This document shows positions 14,841 through 23,025 of a DNA stretch of 64,000 bases, piece by piece. The notes below the pieces were generated by a model, which saw nothing but the letters and a program-made list of their open reading frames with translations, ran no database searches and was not told the DNA's origin. The first letter of the stretch is position 1, and each line of letters opens with the position of its first letter. The translations under genes and the position numbers were made by a program. The DNA is from Alphaproteobacteria bacterium (GTDB lineage Bacteria; Pseudomonadota; Alphaproteobacteria; Rickettsiales; UBA998): assembly GCA_004292675.1 (NCBI GenBank), contig RDXO01000019.1:1-64000 (forward strand). The letters are read 5' to 3'.

Positions 14841-14879
14841 AAACATACATATAATCACTCGAATCACATAGGATATTTC

Positions 14880-15860
14880 ATGACTGTCACTTTGCAAAGT
14901 ACTGCTATTCTCGATATGCACGCATCCCTTGAAGAAGTGGGAAAAGCATTAGAAGCTAAAATGGATGAGATATTGCCACGCCCCGATGGCTTAGAAAGCA
15001 ACATTATCAGCTTGCATGATGGGCATATGCAGACACAGTCTTCTTCGGTTGGCGATGAAGGCATTGTGATGGAAGCCATGCGTTATGCTTCCCTTTCAGG
15101 CGGAAAAAGATTGCGTCCTTTTTTGACGGTTACATGCGCTAATATCTTTGGCGTAAGCCAACATGCAGCCTTACTTGCCGCATCTGCGATTGAGTTCATC
15201 CATACCTATTCATTGGTGCATGATGATTTACCCGCGATGGATGATGATGATTTGCGTCGTGGTAAACCAAGCTGTCACGTAAAGTTTGGTGAAGCGGTGG
15301 CGATTTTGGCAGGGGATGCCTTGCAAGCCTTCGCATTTCAGATTCTCTCAAGCCAAGAAGTTCATTCCGATCCCTATGTACGTTGTGAATTAGTGCGCAC
15401 AGTTGCCAAAGCGGCAGGTGCGAATGGGCTTGTCGGTGGGCAAATGTTAGATTTAGCAGCAGAGAAAAAACATCTTTCTGTTGATGAAATCATCAGATTG
15501 CAACGCTTAAAAACGGGTGAGATTTTCGCGGTATCATGTGAGGTCGGTGCGATGCTTGGTAAAGCCGCTCCTAATTTGCGCAATGCTTTGCGTCGTTATG
15601 CGCATGATTTAGGGCTTGCGTTCCAAATCACCGATGATTTGCTTGATGCAGAAGGCACGCGTGAAGAAACGGGCAAGCATGTGCGCAAAGATGAACAACG
15701 TGGCAAAGCAACCTTAGTGAAAGAAATGGGCATAGATCGTGCGCGTGCGCAAGCGCAAACATTAGCACAGCAAGCGATTGCACATCTGGAAGTGTTTGAT
15801 ACCAAGCATGTGCGTCATTTGCAAGCATTGGCAGAATATGTGGTGACACGTAAGCAATAA
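14880..15860 (+). CDS. ispA: Farnesyl diphosphate synthase (polyprenyl synthetase)
   Basis: 326 residues, with AGGA six bases before the ATG. Motifs are GGKRLRPF (isopentenyl-diphosphate binding), the first aspartate-rich motif VHDDLPAMDDDDLRRGKP (from about residue 114), GGQMLDL, LKTGEIF, and the second aspartate-rich motif FQITDDLLD with GKHVRKDEQRGKATLV. It condenses IPP with DMAPP/GPP to make farnesyl diphosphate for undecaprenol and quinones. About 25 residues longer at the N-terminus than E. coli IspA. The isoprenoid pathway is of the MEP type, as ispG at 36.2 kb shows. Confidence 0.95.
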   Translation: MTVTLQSTAILDMHASLEEVGKALEAKMDEILPRPDGLESNIISLHDGHMQTQSSSVGDEGIVMEAMRYASLSGGKRLRPFLTVTCANIFGVSQHAALLAASAIEFIHTYSLVHDDLPAMDDDDLRRGKPSCHVKFGEAVAILAGDALQAFAFQILSSQEVHSDPYVRCELVRTVAKAAGANGLVGGQMLDLAAEKKHLSVDEIIRLQRLKTGEIFAVSCEVGAMLGKAAPNLRNALRRYAHDLGLAFQITDDLLDAEGTREETGKHVRKDEQRGKATLVKEMGIDRARAQAQTLAQQAIAHLEVFDTKHVRHLQALAEYVVTRKQ

Positions 15861-15863
15861 GCA

Positions 15864-16637
15864 GTGGCAGTGGCGCAAGAAAAAGCAAACAAAACGCGTC
15901 TTGATCAGCTATTGACTGATCAGGGGCTTGTTGAATCGCGTGCAAAAGCTCAGGCCTTAATTATGGCGGGATTAGTGCTAGTGGATGATGTTCCCATCAC
16001 GAAATCAGGGCATATGGTTCGTGATGATGCAGCCATACGCATTAAAGGGCAAGAGCATCCATGGGTCTCACGCGGTGGGGTGAAGCTCGCTTCTGCCATA
16101 GAACAATTTGCGATTGATCCAACGGGACACATTATTGCAGATATTGGTGCATCCACAGGTGGCTTTACGGATGTGTTGTTGCATCATGGTGCAGCAAAAG
16201 TCTATGCTGTGGATGTTGGGCATGGGCAACTCGCATGGAGCATCCGCAGCGATGTGCGCGTGGTGGTGATGGAACAAACCAATGCCCGCTATTTGGATAG
16301 CACTCATATTCCTGAATTGTTGGATGGCGTAGTATGCGATGCAAGTTTTATCAGCTTAAAAATAGTACTTCCTGCCATATTAGCACGAACACACGATAAC
16401 GCATGGCTTTGCGCGCTCATCAAACCGCAATTTGAAGCTGGAAGGGAGCATGTCGGCAAAGGCGGAGTTGTGCGCGACGCAGCAGTGCATGAACGCGTCT
16501 GTAATGAGATAAAAACATGGATGACGGATCAAGGATGGCATGTCGTGGGCATAAGCGAAAGCCCCATCACAGGTCCGAAAGGCAACAAAGAGTTTTTACT
16601 CTATGCTCGCAGAAACAGAATTCTTTCCACGCCTTAA
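15864..16637 (+). CDS. tlyA: TlyA family rRNA 2'-O-methyltransferase
   Basis: 257 residues from a GTG three bases after the ispA stop, suggesting coupled translation. An N-terminal S4 RNA-binding domain (about 10-70, RLDQLLTDQGLVESRAKAQA) precedes an FtsJ-like methyltransferase domain: WVSRGGVKLASAIEQF, DIGASTGGFTDVLL (SAM loop), VYAVDVGHGQLAW, and ALIKPQFEAGREHVGKGGVV. Family members methylate 16S/23S rRNA; some are reported as hemolysins. In many relatives dxs lies between ispA and tlyA; here it is absent. The 3' end overlaps convergent lgt by 42 bases. Confidence 0.93.
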   Translation: MAVAQEKANKTRLDQLLTDQGLVESRAKAQALIMAGLVLVDDVPITKSGHMVRDDAAIRIKGQEHPWVSRGGVKLASAIEQFAIDPTGHIIADIGASTGGFTDVLLHHGAAKVYAVDVGHGQLAWSIRSDVRVVVMEQTNARYLDSTHIPELLDGVVCDASFISLKIVLPAILARTHDNAWLCALIKPQFEAGREHVGKGGVVRDAAVHERVCNEIKTWMTDQGWHVVGISESPITGPKGNKEFLLYARRNRILSTP

Positions 16638-17429
16638 TGCCCATATTATCAAACCGCACCCTGTCACAATCATAGGAACACACAACCATTGCCCCATGCT
16701 CAAACCTGCATTAAGCAATCCAAGATGTTCATCAGGTTCACGCACAAACTCCACCATAAAACGCGCCGTGCCATAGCCTAACAAAAACACCCCTGAAAGC
16801 AATGAAGGATAATGCAGCGCACGTGTACGCACCGCAAGCACGAATAAAATCACGAACAATACTGCCCCTTCAAGAGCTGCTTCATAGAGTTGGCTCGGAT
16901 GGCGTAAAAATGGTCCACCATGCGGGAATACCATACCCCACTCAGAATCAGTCATACGCCCATAAAGCTCACCATTAATAAAATTGGCAAGTCGCCCGAA
17001 AAACAAACCTATGGGTACAGCGCAGCAAATACGATCCATCAAGCCAAGATACGGAATCTTCTTCACTCGACTAAACACAAAAAATGCGATAATAACCCCA
17101 AGCGTGCCACCATGAAAACTCATGCCACCATTCCACATTTTAAGCGCATCAAGAGGATGCTCCAGATAATAGGGCAAATTATAAAATAAGGTATAGCCCA
17201 AGCGTCCACCCAACACTACGCCCACTACACCATAGACGATCATATCGTCACGCAATAATTTATTCAATAAGGCGGGGGGTCTTTTGCGTTCTATCCAGCC
17301 AATATACCACCACGCCCCTATAATGCCTGCAATATAGGCGAGTGCATACCACCTAATAGCAAGAGGACCAATAGCAATCGCTACAGGGTCGATATTGGGG
17401 AAAGTGAGTGCAAGTACCGCATAATTCAT
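16596..17429 (-). CDS. lgt: Prolipoprotein diacylglyceryl transferase
   Basis: 277 residues, a multi-spanning inner-membrane protein. Motifs are FHGGTLGVI, the Lgt signature GLFFGRLANFINGELYGR, HPSQLYEAALEG and GTARFMVEFVREPDEHLG. It transfers diacylglycerol from phosphatidylglycerol to the lipobox cysteine of prolipoproteins, for example the BON protein at 55.1 kb. It runs convergent with tlyA and overlaps its last 42 bases. Confidence 0.96.
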   Translation of the reverse strand: MNYAVLALTFPNIDPVAIAIGPLAIRWYALAYIAGIIGAWWYIGWIERKRPPALLNKLLRDDMIVYGVVGVVLGGRLGYTLFYNLPYYLEHPLDALKMWNGGMSFHGGTLGVIIAFFVFSRVKKIPYLGLMDRICCAVPIGLFFGRLANFINGELYGRMTDSEWGMVFPHGGPFLRHPSQLYEAALEGAVLFVILFVLAVRTRALHYPSLLSGVFLLGYGTARFMVEFVREPDEHLGLLNAGLSMGQWLCVPMIVTGCGLIIWALRRGKNSVSASIE

Positions 17430-17509
17430 AAAACGGACTATACATCACTTAATCAAAAAGTTCTATAAAAACATCTAGACTTTTCATTAAAAATGTCTAA
17501 ACTTCTCGG

Positions 17510-18565
17510 ATGATTTTTCGCACATTATCTAACCCTAATGACAGCCCTCTGCCTGATGTTGCCACAATGCAACGCGGTCTATCGCGTTATTGTGCGGCAT
17601 CGTACCAAAGAGAAAAAACAGATTATCCGCTTTTATGGCGCAAGGGCAATGTCTCCCTATATCAGATTTGCACACCATCATCCCCCCTACTCGATCCTCA
17701 CGCACCCCTCATCTTATGCATCCCCTCACTCATCAATCGCAATTATATTCTTGATTTAAGTGAACATTTAAGCCTAATGCGTTATCTTGCGCAGCAAGGC
17801 TATCGTGTATGCATGGTGGATTGGGGTGTGCCACAATCTCATGATGCAGATTGCAGTGCGAGTGATTATATTTCAGAGTATCTTGAACCCATGATGTATT
17901 CTTTATACGCAACCTACTCTATGCCCATTACCCTGATGGGCTATTGCGTGGGTGGGCTTCTTGCCCTTGCTTGTGCGCAGCATAATCCGCATTGGGTCAA
18001 GCGCATGGTGTTGATGGCAACCCCGTGGGATTTTTCGCATCATGCGACAGCCAAAACGGGGACAGGCGCATACCAAGCTGCTACCATAGAAGCATGGTGT
18101 CGCGCTGAACCGCTTCTGCCCGGTGCGTATGTCTCATGGCTATTTTACCTTGCCGATCCTATGCGTTGCGCTGATAAATATACGCATTTTGCTTCATTGG
18201 ATGATACAAGTGAGGCATATCATCGCTTTATCGCGGTGGAACATTGGGTGAACGATACCGTACCTCTCACACGCGCATTTGCACGTACATGTTTGATTGA
18301 ATGGGCAGTGCATAACAGCACCCATCGCTTGCAATGGAAGATTCAAGGGGAAACGGTGCGCCCTGCTGAAATCAGCACCCCTACCCTCATCATCGCTCCT
18401 AAGAGAGATCATATTGTACCCTCGGCAAGTGCGTGTGCATTAGCACAACTCTTGCCTCATGTCGATGTGATGAATCCCGATTCAGGGCATATTGGCATGA
18501 TCATTGGGGGCAATCGCCTGCAAACATTATGGCAACCATTGCAGCAATGGCTTCATTGCCATTAA
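17510..18565 (+). CDS. PHA synthase-like alpha/beta hydrolase (class III PhaC type)
   Basis: 351 residues, the size of class III PhaC. The lipase-like box GYCVGG holds the candidate nucleophile Cys146, with Asp300 in PKRDHIVP and His327 in DSGHIGMIIGG completing the triad. The stretches CIPSLINRNYILDL, GYRVCMVDWG and MATPWDFSHH are typical of PhaC. PHA synthases polymerise hydroxyacyl-CoA into storage polyester granules. No phaE, phaA, phaB or phasin gene is adjacent, so partner supply must be elsewhere. A divergent acyltransferase role cannot be excluded. Confidence 0.8.
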   Translation: MIFRTLSNPNDSPLPDVATMQRGLSRYCAASYQREKTDYPLLWRKGNVSLYQICTPSSPLLDPHAPLILCIPSLINRNYILDLSEHLSLMRYLAQQGYRVCMVDWGVPQSHDADCSASDYISEYLEPMMYSLYATYSMPITLMGYCVGGLLALACAQHNPHWVKRMVLMATPWDFSHHATAKTGTGAYQAATIEAWCRAEPLLPGAYVSWLFYLADPMRCADKYTHFASLDDTSEAYHRFIAVEHWVNDTVPLTRAFARTCLIEWAVHNSTHRLQWKIQGETVRPAEISTPTLIIAPKRDHIVPSASACALAQLLPHVDVMNPDSGHIGMIIGGNRLQTLWQPLQQWLHCH

Positions 18566-18613
18566 TATGCAGCGACAATGTGAAAAAAGATGGCATATAG
18601 ATGCAATTTATGC

Positions 18614-18642
18614 TTGACTTCATCAGCTAAAATGATCATATT
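18614..18642 (+). promoter_or_regulatory. Promoter of tRNA-Glu
   Basis: TTGACT (18614) and CATATT (18637) are 17 bases apart and are followed by a C-rich discriminator (CCCCACAC), typical of stable-RNA promoters under stringent control. The tRNA begins about 40 bases further. Confidence 0.5.
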
Positions 18643-18681
18643 CCCCACACAGCCAAGAAAGGCAAAAATGCTTTTTCCTAT

Positions 18682-18756
18682 GGCCCCTTCGTCTAACGGT
18701 TAGGACACCGCCCTTTCACGGCGGCAATACGGGTTCGAATCCCGTAGGGGTCACCA
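18682..18756 (+). tRNA. tRNA-Glu (anticodon UUC)
   Basis: A complete cloverleaf: acceptor GGCCCCT pairs with AGGGGTC, the anticodon stem CCGCC/GGCGG encloses loop CTTTCAC with anticodon TTC, the T arm is CGGGTTCGAATCCCG, and CCA is encoded. The D arm contains TCTAACGGTTAGGA. It marks the left border of the defence island starting 200 bases downstream. Confidence 0.97.
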
Positions 18757-18887
18757 CTGCTCCGATAAGCAAGTCTCTCGAATATCTCGCTCATTTTTGA
18801 TACATTTCATAGTTGAATGGATGACAAGAATTCTTGCCTTATGTGCAGGGCATATCGCACGAGCAAGAACGAAATCACAATCTTTGA

Positions 18888-18915
18888 TTGTATTATCCAT
18901 TTTTTCCAGTATAGT
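18888..18915 (+). promoter_or_regulatory. Possible promoter for the zor operon
   Basis: TTGTAT and TATAGT are 16 bases apart and lie 38 bases before the zorA start. The -10 box matches at five of six positions, the -35 at four. The 18757-18952 gap otherwise shows no gene I can support. Confidence 0.35.
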
Positions 18916-18952
18916 TTGATGCTGCACTACAGCTATGATGAGAGGATGCACG

Positions 18953-20851
18953 ATGGTTCACATATATTTTATGCAAGGAATAGATTGGCTTCTGCATATC
19001 TTGGCACGTTGGGATTATACCATCATAAGTTTTCTTGCGGTATTGATCGGCATGTTTATATGGGGGTATCGCGGGTCATTGCGTCTTGCAAAGCAAGCAA
19101 AGGGTGCTTTTCGTAACGCAAGTGAAGTCATTAAAAACCATGCTCCTGATGCAAAAACACATGGTCAATTTTATGATCATTATGACATTATCGGAGAAGA
19201 AATTCAACGCATCCCCATGATGGAGCATGTGTGGCATGAATTTTCAGAGAGTACATTTCCAGATGAGCCAAACAAGCAGATTTGCCTTTCCGTTCGTCCT
19301 AATACCTATTTCAATAAACACGCTGCATTATCGATCAAAGGCAATATAAAACAGATACAGGCATTTCCTAATTATTTGATTGGTGTAGGATTGTTTTTCA
19401 CCTTCTTAGGACTCGCTTCTGCGTTGAGCATTGCGCAAGCGGGGTTAGGATCAGCGGATCAGAGCCAGCAAGCATTGCAAGATTTGCTAAAAACGGCATC
19501 GGTAAAATTCATTAGTTCCCTTGTGGCGATTGCCCTCAGTCTTTTATTATCGGTTCTGCAAAGAAGATGGTTTCATCAATGCGGTACTTCGGTATATGGT
19601 TTTTGTTGCCTGATTGAAGAACGCACCGAGTTTTTACCTTCAGAAAAGCTTCTGATGCGCACCTTGGATGTGCAACATAAGCAGCTTGTAGCCCAAGAAA
19701 GTATGGCATTCAACATTTCTGAAAAACTAGGAGAAATGCTTGCGAAAAGTCTTCCTGATAGTGTGATACAAGGGTTATCTCCGCTTACGAACGAAATAAC
19801 AGAGCTATCGAAGGAAATGAAAAATATTGCTAACGGTATGAAAGAAATTGCAAAACAATCAAAAGAAGTTGATAAAGATGCATTGCATAAAGTGCTACAA
19901 GAATTCCTTAAGCAGTTAAAAGGCAGCACAGGCAGCGATATGGATGCATTGGTTGCAAGCATTCAGACGCTGAAAGATGGGCTAGAAGTATTGGTACGCA
20001 ATATTCAAGGAATGGGAGCTAATTTTGGAGAAGATACACGGCAATCAAGCGCATTATTGACCAGCACATTACACAATTTTGTTGAGGCATTCCAACCTGT
20101 GCAAGAAGGCATGGCACATTTTGGTGCAACACTTGGCGCATTGGAGCGTATATCTATGCAGATTGATCAAGCAGGGGGTAGCATCCATGGTGCAGCCACG
20201 ACCAATGCAGAGTCGGTGGCACATTTAGCGCAAACGGTGACTGGGGTATCTGACCATATCATGCCATTGAAAGAGGCAATGACGCATCTGCAAGCATCCC
20301 TTCAGGTTGTAGCAGATACGTCCCATATGATGCAGCAGGCAGGCAGAACGATTGGTGAAGCAGCACGAGGCTTTCACGATTCTGCCGACAAAATGGGCAA
20401 TAGTTTGCAGCACTTCACCAAAACGGCAGATAGCATTTCTCATACAGCAACGATACTCGATCAGGCATCCGCGCATGTGAGCAATGCCGCCTCACCTCTA
20501 GCGCGTGCATCTGATGGGGTAACGCAGGTTGCATCTGCCATTATGCAGACAGAAACACGGATGCGCGAAGGTCAATCGATACTGCATCACATGCTGGAGC
20601 AGATTCAAGCAGCGGAACATAATATACCACGTATTTTGCAGGAATATGAGCAACGTTTTGGTAAAGTGGATGAGGATTTGAGCAATGCATTTACGCAGAT
20701 GAATGAGGGAAGTCAATCGTTCCAAGCAGCAATGGCAAAAGTTGTGAAAGAATTGGATAATAGTTTTGAGAAAGCATTAGCGACGTTAGCCGCTAAAATA
20801 GAAGAATTGGCAGATGCAGCAGATTTCAAAAACACTAAAAATGGCGCATAG
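18953..20851 (+). CDS. zorA: Zorya defence protein ZorA (MotA/TolQ-like stator subunit with long tail)
   Basis: 632 residues from the ATG at 18953, with AGAGGA six bases upstream; ATGs at 18935 and 18938 are in frame but poorly placed. Three membrane segments are seen (about 15-38; FPNYLIGVGLFFTFLGLASA near 145; FISSLVAIALSLLLSVLQ near 190), the MotA/TolQ-like core. From about 250 to the end there is a long helical tail rich in heptads (EITELSKEMKNIANGMKEIA). In type I Zorya, ZorA5ZorB2 forms an ion-driven motor whose tail senses phage infection and recruits ZorC/ZorD. Followed by zorB after 11 bases. Confidence 0.9.
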   Translation: MVHIYFMQGIDWLLHILARWDYTIISFLAVLIGMFIWGYRGSLRLAKQAKGAFRNASEVIKNHAPDAKTHGQFYDHYDIIGEEIQRIPMMEHVWHEFSESTFPDEPNKQICLSVRPNTYFNKHAALSIKGNIKQIQAFPNYLIGVGLFFTFLGLASALSIAQAGLGSADQSQQALQDLLKTASVKFISSLVAIALSLLLSVLQRRWFHQCGTSVYGFCCLIEERTEFLPSEKLLMRTLDVQHKQLVAQESMAFNISEKLGEMLAKSLPDSVIQGLSPLTNEITELSKEMKNIANGMKEIAKQSKEVDKDALHKVLQEFLKQLKGSTGSDMDALVASIQTLKDGLEVLVRNIQGMGANFGEDTRQSSALLTSTLHNFVEAFQPVQEGMAHFGATLGALERISMQIDQAGGSIHGAATTNAESVAHLAQTVTGVSDHIMPLKEAMTHLQASLQVVADTSHMMQQAGRTIGEAARGFHDSADKMGNSLQHFTKTADSISHTATILDQASAHVSNAASPLARASDGVTQVASAIMQTETRMREGQSILHHMLEQIQAAEHNIPRILQEYEQRFGKVDEDLSNAFTQMNEGSQSFQAAMAKVVKELDNSFEKALATLAAKIEELADAADFKNTKNGA

Positions 20852-20862
20852 GAACGTAGCTT

Positions 20863-21621
20863 ATGAGCGCGATGGAAGATGATACCGCAGAAGAACATGA
20901 TGAAGGCTATTTTGCTTCATTCACTGATTTGTTGGTGGGCATATTATTCGTGTTTATCATCTTGCTGATGGTCTTTGCGAGTAATTTCAATAAACAGACG
21001 CAACAAACACGTGAGGCAACAGAAGCCATCACAGGGATGACAGAATCGCGCAATAAGGTATTGGAAGAAATTCAACGTTCGTTGCAAGAATCAGGGGTTG
21101 CCGTGCGCGTGGATTTGAAGCAAGGGATTTTGCGCTTGCCCGAAAGCGTGTTGTTTGATGTAGGGAAATATGAACTAAATGAAGGCGGAGTGGATGCACT
21201 CACGAAACTGGCGCATGTACTCAACATCTATGTGCCGTGCCTTGCAAAAACAAAAGAACCCACGGTTGCGACAGAAAAAACATGTGATCAAATGCAACTT
21301 AAAAGCCGTGATGGTTTAGAAACCTTACTGATCGAGGGGCATACGGATCATCAAGGAAGTGATACGGGATTTGATAATTGGGGGCTTTCTGCCCGACGCG
21401 CTATTAGCGTTTTTCAACAAATTACCCATGCCGTACCTGCGCTTGATCATGGAATTGTGAATATGCAAGATATTCCTGTATTGGCTGTGAGTGGTTATGA
21501 AGCGCGCCGTCCTGTGAGTACCACCGATTTGAAGCCTAATCGTCGTATTGATCTACGGTTTATTATGCGCTCCCCTACCCCAGAAGATGTGGAACGACTA
21601 CAGAAAAAGTTGGGGAACTAA
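20863..21621 (+). CDS. zorB: Zorya defence protein ZorB (MotB/OmpA-like)
   Basis: 252 residues. One membrane helix (about 20-41) begins FASFTDLLVGILFVFIILLM; its Asp22 corresponds to the ion-binding aspartate of MotB-like stators. The C-terminal OmpA-like peptidoglycan-binding domain has VLFDVGKYELNEGG, IEGHTDHQG, NWGLSARRAISVF, VSGYEARRPV and PNRRIDLRFIM. It anchors the ZorAB motor to the cell wall. The zorA-zorB-zorC-zorD order is that of type I Zorya. Confidence 0.92.
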   Translation: MSAMEDDTAEEHDEGYFASFTDLLVGILFVFIILLMVFASNFNKQTQQTREATEAITGMTESRNKVLEEIQRSLQESGVAVRVDLKQGILRLPESVLFDVGKYELNEGGVDALTKLAHVLNIYVPCLAKTKEPTVATEKTCDQMQLKSRDGLETLLIEGHTDHQGSDTGFDNWGLSARRAISVFQQITHAVPALDHGIVNMQDIPVLAVSGYEARRPVSTTDLKPNRRIDLRFIMRSPTPEDVERLQKKLGN

Positions 21622-21624
21622 AGG

Positions 21625-23025
21625 ATGCCTGCATTGCTCAAAGAAAAACTCATGGAATATAGACGATTTTCGCTGCAACTTCCCAAATTCCCCGATGAGT
21701 TGCAAACGGAACAATTAGCACGCGAACTTGGAGGTTTGGATCGTCAAAAGCAGTTGTCGCGGGTTGATCTGGAGGCTGTGTATCGTCTATTTTTGGATGC
21801 CATAGATCATAATAAGTGGCACGCTCTTTCTCTGAAAGATTGGAAAAATGTGGCGTATATTATGTGGTATTCAGAGCGCATGATTGCATTGGAGGCTTCT
21901 TTTAGAAGCCATTATTATACTCAACTGCAACAACAAGCGCGTGGATTGCGTTGGAAATCGTTTATACGCGCTTATTTAGTGCATTTTGATCTGCATGAGG
22001 AATATCCTGAAATCTATAGAGAATTTGCGGGATGGATAGTGCAGGAAGGGCTAAAACATTCCGTGTGTGATGTATGGAAGCAACATCATCAGCAGTTCGG
22101 CTTGTTTCGTGCAGATTTTTCCGTGGATCAGATGGCTGCATTTTTTATGGGTGCATGTGCAAGTGATTGGGATGTGTTTATCCAAAAAACCAGTATGACA
22201 GGAGAGCTTGCGGTATCGGGTTATATGCGTGCTGTAGCGTTGCGTTTAGTGCAGAATATGCATCATCATCCAGAAACTGCATTCCACGTGTTACCATTTT
22301 TTGTCGATGAAAATTCAGGGGAACGACGTTTTACCGCATTGCGCTTTCAATTAATCGACGCATTATTATTGCCGTGGATTCATAAAAAACCACCAGAAAA
22401 ACATCAGCGTGATGTACAAAATTGGTTGCTGGATCAGTTTGGTGATCCACGCTTAATCGCTCGTCGCCATCAGTGGAGTGGCGCATCTGAAGATGCAAAA
22501 GCGGTGATGCGCAAATGGCTGATTGGTGAAACGCTCAGGCAATTTTTTGAGATTATTGATCAGGTCGCGCATGTTGAACACTGGAAATATCGAAAAGCCT
22601 TTTGGCTAGCCTATTACGATCAGGGGCATATTGATGATGCGTGGGTAATAGTGGGAGATGATGCTGCTCGTTATGCCAGAAGATCATTTGGAAGAAATTT
22701 TACCGCAGGGCATCTTGTGAGTGGTAGAAGGGATAAAAACCATTCCGTACTGCTTCTTCGCATAGGGGATTATGTGTTTGCTGAATGGAGTAACAATGGG
22801 AAATGCAGGGCGTGGCACAAGCATGATAAATTTTGTCCAACATTTGGGGTGGCTGAATATGATGCAGATGAATTCCGCACGCCATCCATGCAGATTGTTC
22901 AAAAATATACTGAAGATGGTATCAAGCATATACATAGTGAAAAATATTATTGGCAACCGAAACTTGCCGCATTTATTCACCATCATACAGGGGTAAAGGT
23001 AGCTGACCATGCGTATCAGATTTAA
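21625..23025 (+). CDS. zorC: Zorya defence protein ZorC (EH-signature protein)
   Basis: 466 residues, starting three bases after the zorB stop. The EH-signature region covers about residues 260-460: WLLDQFGDPRLIARRHQWSG, MRKWLIGETLRQFFEIID, WKYRKAFWLAYYDQGHIDDA and LRIGDYVFAEWSNNGKCRAW. Published work on type I Zorya describes ZorC as a DNA-binding effector needed for phage defence. The N-terminal half is helical with no motif I recognise. It overlaps zorD by 17 bases. Confidence 0.87.
   Translation: MPALLKEKLMEYRRFSLQLPKFPDELQTEQLARELGGLDRQKQLSRVDLEAVYRLFLDAIDHNKWHALSLKDWKNVAYIMWYSERMIALEASFRSHYYTQLQQQARGLRWKSFIRAYLVHFDLHEEYPEIYREFAGWIVQEGLKHSVCDVWKQHHQQFGLFRADFSVDQMAAFFMGACASDWDVFIQKTSMTGELAVSGYMRAVALRLVQNMHHHPETAFHVLPFFVDENSGERRFTALRFQLIDALLLPWIHKKPPEKHQRDVQNWLLDQFGDPRLIARRHQWSGASEDAKAVMRKWLIGETLRQFFEIIDQVAHVEHWKYRKAFWLAYYDQGHIDDAWVIVGDDAARYARRSFGRNFTAGHLVSGRRDKNHSVLLLRIGDYVFAEWSNNGKCRAWHKHDKFCPTFGVAEYDADEFRTPSMQIVQKYTEDGIKHIHSEKYYWQPKLAAFIHHHTGVKVADHAYQI

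Noticed and set aside
18751-18951. 66-codon minus-strand frame between tRNA-Glu and zorA
   Set aside because: No ribosome binding site or family pattern, and it overlaps the probable zor promoter and the tRNA end.
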